Source of the DNA: Desulfovibrio sp.
GTDB taxonomy: Bacteria > Desulfobacterota > Desulfovibrionia > Desulfovibrionales > Desulfovibrionaceae
Reading direction: 5' to 3'
Length of the DNA: 64,000 nt
Assembly: GCA_017528345.1 (NCBI GenBank)
Contig: JAFXOX010000034.1
Location: forward strand, 1-64,000
Numbering within the stretch: position 1 is the first letter of the stretch; each line of letters begins with the position of its first letter. The notes beneath the pieces are model-generated. The model searched no databases. It was not told the origin of the DNA and worked only from the letters and a program-made list of their open reading frames with translations. Shown here one piece after another: positions 17,308 to 25,907 of this stretch. The translations under genes and the position numbers were made by a program.

Positions 17308-18305
17308 AATGATACTATCAAAAGATAAGGTTATAAAAAAACTGCACAAGATATGCTATACAAAGCAAAAACCACTGACACCATCTTTTTTTACGGAATA
17401 GCCAACACAGGAATCTTTAACTAAAAAAACAATATTCTACTTTTTCTTTTATATAATATCACACTGTTTACGCTTAATATAAAAATAAGAACGATATATT
17501 ATATTGTAAATATATGTAAATATAACAAAGATGTTATCATCAACATAATCAATTTCGTTACATATCATAAAAAATTTTGAAAAAGCATTTCCCAGATTTG
17601 GCGAAGTAAAAATAGTAAACTATAAAAAAGAAGTCAACACAAGTTCTCAGATAGACGAGAGATGAGCAATCTACCCGAAAAAGTAAGTCGCCTGTCTGCT
17701 TGCATCACGCCGCCTCCAGTCCCAAAGCCCGCATCGGCGAACACGCCACCAATACCCCTCACAACATCTGCCTGCGCAGAAAACGCCTCCAAGACGCAGG
17801 ACATATCTCAGCTCTACAGTTCAGTCAGAGATACGTCTCATCCCAGTTCCGTCAATCACCTGCCATAAAACAGGAAAGCTTCTATTGTGACATATTCCGA
17901 ACAAATTCCCCAATATCAGCTGATAACGCTGATTTTCAAAAAATCTTCCCTAACCAGGATTGCCGATCATCAATGACGTCAAAAGGACTCAGGATCTTTA
18001 CGGACTCACTCCCCATCGCATCTTGCATCAAACACAGGGGGGGGGACGCCTTGTATACGCGTGCTGTACGAGTTGCAACTCTTTGAAAAAGCTGCACTGA
18101 GAGAGAAAAAAACAGATTTTTTTCTTGAACACCCCTGAGCATAGTGATAAATTTCACAAAATAAACGAAGGTTTTACCCCTCTCTATGACTGATAACGAC
18201 CTTGACTTGAACCCACCTTCTTTAGGTGTTTTTTGACGCTGCCCAGCCTGAACCGAGGGGTTTCAGCATGTGGGTAGCTGCCGGCCTCAACTTAGGGAGT
18301 TGTCC
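17308..18305. other. Long AT-rich intergenic region with a G9 tract
   Basis: About 1 kb between divergently oriented uppP and dctP. 17340-17640 is very AT-rich and promoter-like. From 17640 to 18160 several frames are open for 60-130 codons on both strands, but all are interrupted and none matches a family I can name. A run of nine G lies at 18037-18045. Just before dctP there is an imperfect hairpin (CTGAACC...GGTTTCAG). It probably holds the regulatory region of the TRAP operon and perhaps a decayed gene. Confidence 0.4.
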
Positions 18306-19295
18306 ATGCGTATGAAAACCTTTTCCAAAACTTTGGCTGCGACCATTGCCGTTCTTGGTCTTCTGCTTCTTCCAGGCGTAAGCCAAGCGGTAACGACGCT
18401 TAAACTGGGACACACGGGTGCACCTGACCATCACTATCAGATTGGTGCCCAGATGTTTGCCGACAACGTGGCCAAACGCACCAACGGTGAGATTGAAATC
18501 AAGATCTTTCCCTCCGACCAGTTGGGCAAACAAAAACAGCTCGTCTCTCAGGCTCAGCTTGGTCAGACCGACATGGTTCTGACCTCCGACGCCGTCATTT
18601 CCTCCTTCGTTCCGATTTTCGGCGTTCTCAACCTGCCTTTCATCTTCAAGGACATCAACCACGTCAGCAAGGCCATGGACGGTGAAGTAGGCGCCATGCT
18701 CTCCAAGGAAGCCGCCAAGAAGGGCCTTGTGGTTCTCGGTTACTGGGAAAACGGTTTCCGTCACATCACCAATAATAAACGCCCCATCAAGGTACCTGCT
18801 GACCTTAAGGGTATCAAGCTGCGTACCCCCGAGTCTAAGCTCGTTATGGAGTCCTTTAAAGCCCTTGGCGCTTCCCCCACGCCCATGAGCTTTGGTGACA
18901 TCTATTCCGCGCTGCAGCTGGGTACCGTGGACGGTCAGGAAAACCCCATCGCTCACCTTCTCGCCCAGAAGTGGTACGAAGTGCAGAAGTACCTCTCCCT
19001 CACCGGTCATCAGCACTATGTTGAACCGCTTCTGATGAGCAAGGTCCGCTTTGAAAAGCTCAGCCCCGAGCATCAGAAGATCCTGCTTGAGGAAGCTCAG
19101 AAGGTCGCCATTGAAATCCGCAAGCTGGCCACCCAAGATGAAGAAAAGAAGCTTGCTGAAGTCAAGAAGCATATGGAAGTCAATGATGTGCCCGACAAGC
19201 AGCCTTTCAAGGATGCTGTGAAGCCTGTCTATGATCAGACCCGCAAGCAGTTTGGCAATGATATCTTTGATAAGATTGCCGCTGCGGCCAAGTAA
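18306..19295 (+). CDS. dctP: TRAP transporter substrate-binding protein, DctP family
   Basis: 329 residues with a clear signal peptide (KTFSKTLAATIAVLGLLLLPGVSQA, cut after the AxA-like site). The mature part starts VTTLKLGHTGAP and shows the TRAP/DctP pattern: FADNVAKRTNGEIEIKIFPSDQLG, MVLTSDAVIS, LNLPFIFKD, a PADLKGIKLRTPES segment with the conserved Arg that binds the substrate carboxylate, and GTVDGQENP. It binds a carboxylic acid in the periplasm and delivers it to DctQM. The start is ATG 18306 with AGGGAG upstream; a second ATG two codons later is possible. The substrate is unknown: neighbours suggest a branched or hydroxylated acid. Confidence 0.93.
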   Translation: MRMKTFSKTLAATIAVLGLLLLPGVSQAVTTLKLGHTGAPDHHYQIGAQMFADNVAKRTNGEIEIKIFPSDQLGKQKQLVSQAQLGQTDMVLTSDAVISSFVPIFGVLNLPFIFKDINHVSKAMDGEVGAMLSKEAAKKGLVVLGYWENGFRHITNNKRPIKVPADLKGIKLRTPESKLVMESFKALGASPTPMSFGDIYSALQLGTVDGQENPIAHLLAQKWYEVQKYLSLTGHQHYVEPLLMSKVRFEKLSPEHQKILLEEAQKVAIEIRKLATQDEEKKLAEVKKHMEVNDVPDKQPFKDAVKPVYDQTRKQFGNDIFDKIAAAAK

Positions 19296-19312
19296 TTACA
19301 GGAGTATCGAAC

Positions 19313-19340
19313 GGGGTTCCGCGCACCAGCGCGGAGCCCC
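19313..19340 (+). promoter_or_regulatory. Intercistronic hairpin between dctP and dctQ
   Basis: GGGGTTCCGCGC (19313-19324) pairs with GCGCGGAGCCCC (19329-19340) around a 4-base loop: 12 pairs with one G-U. No T-run follows, so it is more likely an mRNA-stabilising or attenuating element that lets dctP be made in excess over the membrane subunits. Confidence 0.7.
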
Positions 19341-19357
19341 AAGGGCCTGGGGGGCAT

Positions 19358-19882
19358 ATGGGATTGCTGAAAAAATTCAACACCATCGTCAATAAAATTC
19401 TGTGTGTGGCCATGGCCGTCAGTTTTGTGTGTATGGTTATCCTGATTTTCCTTCAGGTCATCTGCCGGTACGCGCTCAATGATGCCCTTTCCTGGTCCGA
19501 GGAACTGGCCAGTTATTTCTTCCACTGGGCGACATTCCTCGGTGCCAGTGTTGCTTTCTACGAATCCACGCACATTTCCGTCTCGTATTTTGTGAACAAG
19601 GTTCCTTCTCTGCGTCTACGCGCCTTCATCCTTTGCGTGGCTGACGTGTGCTGCCTGACCTTTCTCAGCATGTACATCAACGAAGGCTGGACCGTGACAA
19701 AAATGGTCTTTTCTTTCGGCGAAACGGCATCGTCCATGACCTGGCTGCCCATGGGTTTCATTCACCTTGCGTTTCCCCTTGCCAGTCTGTGTATGGCACT
19801 CAATGTACTCGCCTACCTCCTCGACCATCTGCGTGTGCTGGTAACCGGTGTGGAAACAGCTCCGGCCGCCCGTACAGCCTAA
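19358..19882 (+). CDS. dctQ: TRAP transporter small permease, DctQ family
   Basis: 174 residues, four predicted membrane helices (VSFVCMVILIFLQVICRYAL, the LASYFFHWATFLGASVAF region, a cysteine-containing third helix, and the FIHLAFPLASLCMALNVLAYLL region). RYALNDALSWSEELASYFF is the standard DctQ signature. Works with DctM as the sodium-driven membrane part. 62 bases downstream of dctP; a G-rich site (GGGGGG) precedes the ATG. The C-terminal tail overlaps a longer frame of dctM but not its likely start. Confidence 0.92.
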   Translation: MGLLKKFNTIVNKILCVAMAVSFVCMVILIFLQVICRYALNDALSWSEELASYFFHWATFLGASVAFYESTHISVSYFVNKVPSLRLRAFILCVADVCCLTFLSMYINEGWTVTKMVFSFGETASSMTWLPMGFIHLAFPLASLCMALNVLAYLLDHLRVLVTGVETAPAARTA

Positions 19883-19898
19883 GCCATCGGAGAATACC

Positions 19899-21170
19899 AT
19901 GCTGGCAACAGTTCTCTTTGTTTCCTTTTTTGTGCTGCTGATCATTAGTGTGCCAATTTCCATCAGCCTTGGCCTTTCCTCGATGATCGCCATCATCTTT
20001 TGCACGGAAGATCCTGTTGGCGTGCTCATCCAAAATTCCTATGCCAACGGTTTCACACTGATGGCCATCCCCTTCTTCATTTTAGCCGGCAATATCATGG
20101 CACGGGGTGGTGTTTCCCAGCGCCTGGTTAATCTGGCCAACTGCGGTTTTGGCCGCTACCTGGGCGGTCTCGCCCACGTGGCAACCGCAGCCTGCACCTT
20201 CTTTGGCGCCATCTCGGGTTCCGCCCCGGCCACAACCGCGGCCATTGGCGGCGTCATGGTCGGTCCGATGACTGAGAAGGGCTATGCACGAGCCTTTGCC
20301 GGAGCCTGCGTGGCTGCTTCGGGCATGATTGGGCTGCTCATTCCCCCAAGCATCATCATGATCCTCTATGGAGTGCTCACGGGAGCCTCTGTGGCCAAGC
20401 TTTTCATAGGTGGTATCATCCCAGGTCTCCTGACGAGCGCTGTCTTCATGCTCTGCAACTATATGCTCGCCAAAAAGCTTAATTGTCCGCGTGGAGACAA
20501 ACCAAAGCCCGGCGAATCCTGGAAATGCAGCAAAGAGGCCTTCTGGGCCCTGCTCATGCCGCTGATTATCCTAGGCGGCATCTACGGCGGTATTTTCACA
20601 CCTACGGAAAGCGCCGTGGTCGCCGTGGTCTATGGCATCTTTGTGGGTTTTTTCATTCACCGCTCACTGACGGTTAAAAGCCTGTACGATGTCTTTCTGG
20701 CGACAGCCAAGAGCTCTGCCATCATTCTCTTCCTTGTGGCCACAGCCCACTGCTTCAGTTTTGTGCTGGCAAGCGGCGAAATTCCACAGGCGTTAGCCAT
20801 AGGCATGCGTTCTCTCTCGCAGAACCCGACTGTGGTCCTCTTCCTCATCTGCATAGCCCTGCTTATTGTTGGCACCTTTCTGGACAATGCGGTCGCCGTG
20901 GTGCTCATGACCCCCATTTTCTTCCCCGTGATCCAGAGTCTTGGCATTGATCCCATCTTTTTCGGTGTGCTGACGGTCTTTACCCTCGCCATTGGTCAGA
21001 TCACCCCGCCTGTGGGTCTATGTCTTTTCGTCGCCTGCAATCTCGCAGAGCTCAAGCTCGAACAGATTGTCACCTACTGCATTCCCTATATCATTGCCAC
21101 CATTGGCCTGATGTGTTTGTTCATCTTCTTTCCCCAAATCATTCTGGTACTGCCGGGCATGATGGACTGA
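19899..21170 (+). CDS. dctM: TRAP transporter large permease, DctM family
   Basis: 423 residues, about 12 membrane helices. Motifs of the family: ISVPISISLGLSSMIAI, the AIPFFILAGNIMARGGVSQRL segment, AISGSAPATTAAIGGVMVGPM, GLLIPPSIIMILYGVLTGASVAKLFIGGIIPG, YGGIFTPTESAVVAVVYG, and GQITPPVGLCLFVACN. The ATG at 19899 (CGGAG ahead) is chosen over a longer frame overlapping dctQ. Completes the three-part transporter. The next gene, a lyase, follows 51 bases later and is probably co-transcribed. Confidence 0.94.
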   Translation: MLATVLFVSFFVLLIISVPISISLGLSSMIAIIFCTEDPVGVLIQNSYANGFTLMAIPFFILAGNIMARGGVSQRLVNLANCGFGRYLGGLAHVATAACTFFGAISGSAPATTAAIGGVMVGPMTEKGYARAFAGACVAASGMIGLLIPPSIIMILYGVLTGASVAKLFIGGIIPGLLTSAVFMLCNYMLAKKLNCPRGDKPKPGESWKCSKEAFWALLMPLIILGGIYGGIFTPTESAVVAVVYGIFVGFFIHRSLTVKSLYDVFLATAKSSAIILFLVATAHCFSFVLASGEIPQALAIGMRSLSQNPTVVLFLICIALLIVGTFLDNAVAVVLMTPIFFPVIQSLGIDPIFFGVLTVFTLAIGQITPPVGLCLFVACNLAELKLEQIVTYCIPYIIATIGLMCLFIFFPQIILVLPGMMD

Positions 21171-21221
21171 TCCGGAAGTACATTTCTCATTCTGCCAACC
21201 CGCACACTGAAGGAGTGCGCA

Positions 21222-22091
21222 ATGAAAAAAACAACTCTGCTCAAAAAACTCCTCAAAGATCCTGAAATTCTGCTCGCCCCGGGCGCTTTTGACGTGTTTT
21301 CCGCAAAAATCATCGCCCACAGCGGCTTTAAAGCCGTCTACATGACAGGCTACGGCACCTCAGCCAGCGTGCTCGGCAAACCTGACGTAGGCCTTTTGAC
21401 CATGACCGAAATGGTCGACAGAGCCCGCAACATTGCTGAAGCCGTGGATGTGCCTGTGCTTGCCGATGGCGATACCGGCTACGGCAATCCTTTGAATGTC
21501 ATCCGTACCGTGCGTGAATACGAAAAAGCCGGCGTCTGCGCCATTCAGCTGGAAGATCAGGTCTTCCCCAAACGCTGCGGACACATGCTTGGACGTAAAG
21601 TTATCCCCATGGAGGAAATGGTTTCCAAGATCAAAGCCGCTGTGGACACCCGCGTGGACGATGATTTCGTGATCATTGCCCGTACCGACGCCCGTACCAA
21701 CCACGGTCTTGAAGAAGCGCTGCGTCGTGGTCGCGCCTATGCCGAAGCAGGTGCTGATCTCATCTTCATCGAGTCCCCCGAATCTGTCGATGAGATGAAA
21801 AAAATCAACGAAGCCTTCCCTGATGTGCCGACCCTGGCCAATATGCTCGAAGGTGGCCGCACCCCCATGCCCACAGCCAAAGAACTTGAAGCCATGGGCT
21901 ATGGCATCGCCATCTACTGCACAGGTCCCCTCTATGCCGCAGCAGCTGCCGTCAAGAAATACATGGAGACCCTGCTTGCCAACGGCGATACCAAGGCCAT
22001 CTGGAAGGACCTCATCGCCTTCGCCGATTTCAATAAGTTCATCGGTCTTGATGAGTACAACGAAACAGGCAAAAAGTACGACGTTAAATAA
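21222..22091 (+). CDS. Isocitrate lyase/PEP mutase superfamily enzyme (methylisocitrate- or dimethylmalate-lyase-like)
   Basis: 289 residues. TIM-barrel lyase: LLAPGAFDVFSAKIIAHSGF, VYMTGYGTSAS, LADGDTGYGNPLNV (metal-binding Asp residues), the flexible-loop signature KRCGH at about residue 112 with its catalytic Cys, and IIARTDA. KRCGH indicates a true C-C lyase rather than a PEP mutase. Likely reactions are cleavage of 2-methylisocitrate or 2,3-dimethylmalate to pyruvate plus another acid. The gene lies directly behind a TRAP transporter and near a beta-hydroxyacid dehydrogenase and a 2-hydroxyacid racemase-like gene, so it may split an imported hydroxyacid. Methylisocitrate lyase is less likely because no methylcitrate synthase is present. 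Start: ATG 21222 with GAAGGAG. Confidence 0.82.
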   Translation: MKKTTLLKKLLKDPEILLAPGAFDVFSAKIIAHSGFKAVYMTGYGTSASVLGKPDVGLLTMTEMVDRARNIAEAVDVPVLADGDTGYGNPLNVIRTVREYEKAGVCAIQLEDQVFPKRCGHMLGRKVIPMEEMVSKIKAAVDTRVDDDFVIIARTDARTNHGLEEALRRGRAYAEAGADLIFIESPESVDEMKKINEAFPDVPTLANMLEGGRTPMPTAKELEAMGYGIAIYCTGPLYAAAAAVKKYMETLLANGDTKAIWKDLIAFADFNKFIGLDEYNETGKKYDVK

Positions 22092-22111
22092 GACCTCAAC
22101 GACACAACAGA

Positions 22112-22141
22112 AAAGCGCTCAGGTTATCACCTGGGCGCTTT
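22112..22141. terminator. Bidirectional terminator between convergent genes
   Basis: AAAGCGCTCAGGT (22112-22124) pairs with ACCTGGGCGCTTT (22129-22141), 13 pairs with one G-U, loop TATC. A-rich before and T-rich after, so it can serve the lyase gene (+) and the racemase-like gene (-). Confidence 0.85.
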
Positions 22142-22165
22142 CGTTATCTGCTATTGACGGTTTGC

Positions 22166-23437
22166 TCACGATCTGGGAACGGGCAGGGTCAGGCAGCCAT
22201 CGGGCAGAACGGCAACACGGGCTGAGGGACCGTGCTTGGCAAGAGCTGCAGTCACAGCCTCATCCAGGCTTGCCGCCTTGTGCGCAAAGAGCAAGGAGGT
22301 ATCCGAGGCGCTCATCTCGGAAATCAAGGCCACATCTTTTTCCACAGCAACCTTGGCAATGGCATAGGCCTTGTGGCCGCCAAGCTCAAACTCGCTGCGA
22401 ATGCGACGCATCACTTCCTGGGGAGAAAGATGCAAACGCAGCCACTTTTCAAAAACGTCCTCACCAAAGCCTGCAGGACACTCGGCAAGCCAGATGATGG
22501 AGCCACCGGGCTTTGTGATGTGGTCGGCATGGTCAAGGGCTTTTTGCGCCTGATAGACATTGACATCCCGCGGGTAGCCACAGGCCGTGGTAATGGCAAT
22601 ATCCACGGGCTCATCAAAAGGCACTTCATAGATGGAGGCAGACACATCCACGGCCTCATACCAGGCCTTCTCAAGATCTCCGGCAACCACCTTGACCAAC
22701 TCCTTGCGTGGATTGGTCACCGTATTCAGGATAAAATCCACACCGACCTTGCGGGCAACCTCGATCATTTCAAGGCTTACGGGATTTTCACGAACAGGCG
22801 GCAAGGCGTCGAGTAATTCCACCATGCGCGCATGATTGCTCGCAACGGTCTTATGGCCGGCAAGTCCAGGCAGAATGGATTTTCTTCCGCCGGAAAAGCC
22901 TGCGAAATAATGCGGCATGACAACGCCGATGGTCAGAAGAAAATCGGTTTCCAGTGCCAGGCGATTGATAAAGCAGGGATAGCCCGAGGACGTTGTGCCC
23001 AGGTCGACCAGCTGTGACGTATCCGTGGAGACATGATTGACAAAGCGAAAACGCTTGGTCATGTGAGAGCCGTAGATGCGCGCATTGAGCTCATCAGAGT
23101 GTGCAGGATGAATGCCTGTGGCAATGACAAATGTTACCTGTTCATCGCTAATGCCTGCCTGCGCAAAGACCTCAAGCAAGGGCGGAAAGAGCACCTCATA
23201 CGGTGTAGGTCGTGTTTCGTCGTTGACAACGATGGTCACGCGTTTGGGTTTGCGCGCTCGCAGCATCTCAAGAAGAGGCGGTGTGCCAGAAGGAGAAGCC
23301 AAGGCTTCAGCCACAGCCTCTGTGGGATGCGCAAGCCCCGGAATTTCCCTGGGACGGAGCACCAGCGGGTCCACATAGTCAGGAAGCACAAGCTTGAGAC
23401 TGCTATTGCCATAGGCAAGATCAAAGGTGTTGGCCAT
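22166..23437 (-). CDS. Nickel-pincer racemase family protein (LarA-like)
   Basis: 423 residues, LarA superfamily. LarA racemises lactate with a nickel-pincer nucleotide, and homologs act on other 2-hydroxyacids. Expected catalytic and ligand residues are visible: ATGIHPAHS (His), GVVMPHYFAGFSGGRKSILPG (His plus the Lys that carries the pincer cofactor), and ASNHARM (His). The C-terminal half includes VNVYQAQKALDHAD and GGSIIWLAECPAGFG, typical of the family. GGGAGGAG precedes ATG 23437; an upstream 51-codon extension is rejected. The cofactor genes larB, larC and larE are not in this window. Sits divergently from the AEC carrier. Substrate unknown. Confidence 0.85.
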   Translation of the reverse strand: MANTFDLAYGNSSLKLVLPDYVDPLVLRPREIPGLAHPTEAVAEALASPSGTPPLLEMLRARKPKRVTIVVNDETRPTPYEVLFPPLLEVFAQAGISDEQVTFVIATGIHPAHSDELNARIYGSHMTKRFRFVNHVSTDTSQLVDLGTTSSGYPCFINRLALETDFLLTIGVVMPHYFAGFSGGRKSILPGLAGHKTVASNHARMVELLDALPPVRENPVSLEMIEVARKVGVDFILNTVTNPRKELVKVVAGDLEKAWYEAVDVSASIYEVPFDEPVDIAITTACGYPRDVNVYQAQKALDHADHITKPGGSIIWLAECPAGFGEDVFEKWLRLHLSPQEVMRRIRSEFELGGHKAYAIAKVAVEKDVALISEMSASDTSLLFAHKAASLDEAVTAALAKHGPSARVAVLPDGCLTLPVPRS

Positions 23438-23595
23438 ATTCTCCTCCCTCGTTCTCACAAAGACTGAAACAGCGTACCTGCTGAACATTTCTCTGAATCT
23501 TCTGGTAGCAATTCCAGGCAGTCTTGGCAAGGTTCCTTGATCCTTGGAGTCTTCCCGCAGAAAACGATCGCGACAAAGGACATTTGACATTACCG

Positions 23596-23656
23596 ATGGA
23601 GGCGGTGCTACCCCCTGGGACTTTTGACTCGGGTCTTCGCGCCGAAAAAACTGATG
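23596..23656 (+). repeat. Dispersed leader element, copy 2
   Basis: Starts ATGGAGGCGGTGC and ends GAAAAAACTGATG, the last ATG (23654) being the likely start of the AEC transporter. Translated from 23596: MEAVLPPGTFDSGLRAEKTD. Spacing between the two ATG codons is 58 bases, identical to copy 1. The peptide frame runs out of frame with the transporter. Confidence 0.6.
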
Positions 23657-24604
23657 ATTTTTTTAAGTTCTTTGCAAAATCTGGCAAGTCTGACCATACT
23701 CTGTGTCATCGGCTATGTGATTGCCTGGAAAGGCTGGGTGTCACGGGAAACGGAGATGTTTATCCCCAAGCTCATCACCGTTGTCGCCATTCCGCCGTTT
23801 CTCATGGGCAATGTTGCCAAATATTTTCAACGCGGCGATCTTCTGCAGCTTTTACTGAGCTCCACAGTCCCATTTTTCAGCATCTTTGTCTCTTTTGTGC
23901 TTTTCCTTGGCCTGGCCTGGCTTTTACGCGTTGACAAACGTCACACCAGACTCTTTGCCGTTGCCTCAAGCACCTCCAATGTCATCCTCATCGGTATTCC
24001 TGTAAGCACAGCGCTTTTCGGACAAAGTGCCATTCCCCACGTGCTCCTCTATTTTCTGGGCAACTCCGTCTTTTTCTGGACCATTGGCAATTACTGCATA
24101 GCCTGCGAAGGGGCCAATCCCTCACAGCGCATCACCGTCAAAGAAACCTTACGGCGCATTTTCTCTCCGCCCCTCTGTGGCCTGCTTGCCGGCATGATCA
24201 TTGTGCTTTTCCATATTCCCCTGCCCAGTGCCATTGCCGACACCTGTCAGTATCTCGGCCATCTCGCCACGCCTCTTGCCATGATCTATGTGGGCATTGT
24301 CGTCAAAAGCATGAACTGGAGCAAAGAGCATTTCAACAAGGACATTGTCTTTGCCCTCATTCTTAGGCTTATTGCCTGTCCGCTGGTTATGATCGCCTTC
24401 TTTGCCTTTGTTCCCCTGCCATCGCTGCAAAAGCACGTCTATATCATCATGGCGGGCCTGCCCACCATGACCAATATCGCCCTGCTCAGCGCCTACTACC
24501 GAGCCGATAAAGAATTCGGCAGTGCCTTTACGGCGCTTTCAGCCATTATTGCCATGTTTACCATTCCCGTTTGGATGGCCCTGAACGCACACTTTTTTCA
24601 CTAA
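23654..24604 (+). CDS. AEC (auxin efflux carrier) family transporter
   Basis: 316 residues, ten predicted membrane helices in two halves (for example LASLTILCVIGYVIAWKGW, VPFFSIFVSFVLFLGLAWLL, NSVFFWTIGNYCIA, LCGLLAGMIIVLFHI). AEC members such as MdcF, MleP or YwkB move malonate, malate, lactate or other carboxylates. The ATG 23654 is favoured because the leader element ends there; a TTG ten codons upstream is the alternative, and neither has a clear Shine-Dalgarno site. Fits the carboxylic-acid theme of the TRAP, lyase and racemase-like genes around it. Direction of transport not inferable. Confidence 0.85.
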   Translation: MIFLSSLQNLASLTILCVIGYVIAWKGWVSRETEMFIPKLITVVAIPPFLMGNVAKYFQRGDLLQLLLSSTVPFFSIFVSFVLFLGLAWLLRVDKRHTRLFAVASSTSNVILIGIPVSTALFGQSAIPHVLLYFLGNSVFFWTIGNYCIACEGANPSQRITVKETLRRIFSPPLCGLLAGMIIVLFHIPLPSAIADTCQYLGHLATPLAMIYVGIVVKSMNWSKEHFNKDIVFALILRLIACPLVMIAFFAFVPLPSLQKHVYIIMAGLPTMTNIALLSAYYRADKEFGSAFTALSAIIAMFTIPVWMALNAHFFH

Positions 24605-24637
24605 GGGCGTCTCCGCCCAAATTCTAAGGAGTCCACA

Positions 24638-25546
24638 ATGTCAGAGACCTTTGCCCTTGGCTGGATTGGTACAGGCATCATGGGACTGCCCATGGCAGGT
24701 CATCTCCTGGATGCCGGCTGGCCACTCACTGTCTACACGAGAACCAAAGCCAAAGCTGAGCCTCTGCTTGCCAGGGGGGCTAGGTGGGCGAATTCCCCCA
24801 AAGCCGTTGCCGAGGCTTCAGAAGCTGTCTTCTCCATTGTGGGATATCCCAAAGATGTTGAGGAAACCATTCTGGGCAAGGACGGAGTCCTTGAGGGATT
24901 AGGCAGTGGCGGCATTATCTGTGATATGACAACTTCTGACCCTGCTCTTGCCCAACGCATTGCAACGCGAGCTCGCCAAAAAGGCTGCGAGGCCCTGGAT
25001 GCGCCTGTTACAGGCGGCGAAAACGGGGCTAAGCAAGCCAAGCTTGCCTTTTTCATCGGCGGCAGTGAGAAAGCCTACCAAAAACTGCAGCCCTGCTTTG
25101 CCTGCATGGGAAAACATATGGCCCATTTTGGGGCTGCTGGCAGTGGTCACAAGGCCAAACTCGCCAATCAGACAGCGGTAGCCGGTATCATGTTCAGCCT
25201 CTGTGAGTCCCTTCTCTTTGTCCAAGAAGCCGGGCTTGATGTGGAGCGCTGGCTTGAACTTGTGGCTGCGGCAGGTGCTGCCGGAGGCTCTCCCATGCAG
25301 ACGCGGGGCCGGCGCATCCTGAAAAACGATTTAGGCCCGGGTTTCTACGTCCACCACTTTGTTAAGGACCTTGGACTCTGCCTGCAGGAGTGCCGCCGCA
25401 TGGGTATTGTCCTGCCTGGCATCACCCTGGCTGAAGAAGTCTATAGATCCATGCAGGCACAAGGCTATGGCAAGATGGGCACACAGTCTCTTATTGCCTG
25501 GCTTGCTGCCAATTCCGGCAGAACATGGCTTGGTAAAGCTAAATAA
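24638..25546 (+). CDS. NAD(P)-dependent beta-hydroxyacid dehydrogenase (GarR/3-hydroxyisobutyrate type)
   Basis: 302 residues. Rossmann start GWIGTGIMGLPMAGHLLDAG with an Arg (YTRTKAK) after strand 2 that hints at NADP preference, then DAPVTGGENGAKQAKLAFFIGG (the substrate-binding GG motif) and GSGHKAKLANQTAVAG with the catalytic Lys. Family members include tartronate semialdehyde reductase, 3-hydroxyisobutyrate dehydrogenase and 2-(hydroxymethyl)glutarate dehydrogenase. The last functions with dimethylmalate lyase in nicotinate fermentation, which is interesting beside the KRCGH lyase here, but the rest of that pathway is not visible. AAGGAG precedes the ATG. A small GGGCG/CGCCC hairpin separates it from the AEC gene. 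Confidence 0.85.
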   Translation: MSETFALGWIGTGIMGLPMAGHLLDAGWPLTVYTRTKAKAEPLLARGARWANSPKAVAEASEAVFSIVGYPKDVEETILGKDGVLEGLGSGGIICDMTTSDPALAQRIATRARQKGCEALDAPVTGGENGAKQAKLAFFIGGSEKAYQKLQPCFACMGKHMAHFGAAGSGHKAKLANQTAVAGIMFSLCESLLFVQEAGLDVERWLELVAAAGAAGGSPMQTRGRRILKNDLGPGFYVHHFVKDLGLCLQECRRMGIVLPGITLAEEVYRSMQAQGYGKMGTQSLIAWLAANSGRTWLGKAK

Positions 25547-25583
25547 AAACCCCAAGGCCCTGACCTCAAAGACGGACAATCTC

Positions 25584-25907
25584 ATGGACTACTGCAAGCT
25601 GGAAATTTTTCTGCCTGAGTCGCACTTCAAGGTGCTGCAAAAGGCCTTACAAGAGGTTGATGCCGGCCATATCGGCAATTACGACAGCTGCCTTGCCTAC
25701 AGCCGTGTCACAGGAACATGGCGACCTTTGCCAGGAACCCACCCCTACCTTGGTAAAACATTCGAAGTGAGCGAAGAACCCGAGCTCAAAATTGAAGTCA
25801 CCTGTCGCGTCGACAAGCTTGAGGAGACCATTGACGCCATCAAACGCGTCCATCCCTACGAAGAGCCTGTGATTAATGCCATTCCGCTCCTCAGGACAGG
25901 GAAGTAG
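25584..25907 (+). CDS. Stand-alone NIF3/YqfO-like middle domain protein
   Basis: 107 residues. Shows the signature of the domain inserted in NIF3/YqfO proteins and found alone in many bacteria: LEIFLPESHFKVLQKALQEVDAGHIGNYDSC, a WRPLPGTHPYLGK segment, and the C-terminal HPYEEPVINAIPL. The fold resembles CutA1/PII, and a metal- or nucleotide-sensing role has been suggested; none is proven here. It starts 37 bases after the dehydrogenase and is probably the last gene of that unit. The flanking NIF3 halves with the di-metal site are absent, as is normal for the stand-alone type. Confidence 0.8.
   Translation: MDYCKLEIFLPESHFKVLQKALQEVDAGHIGNYDSCLAYSRVTGTWRPLPGTHPYLGKTFEVSEEPELKIEVTCRVDKLEETIDAIKRVHPYEEPVINAIPLLRTGK

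Noticed and set aside
17700..18086. 128-codon plus-strand frame before dctP
   Set aside because: No ribosome site, no recognisable family, and interrupted frames on both strands of the same DNA; looks like chance or decayed sequence.
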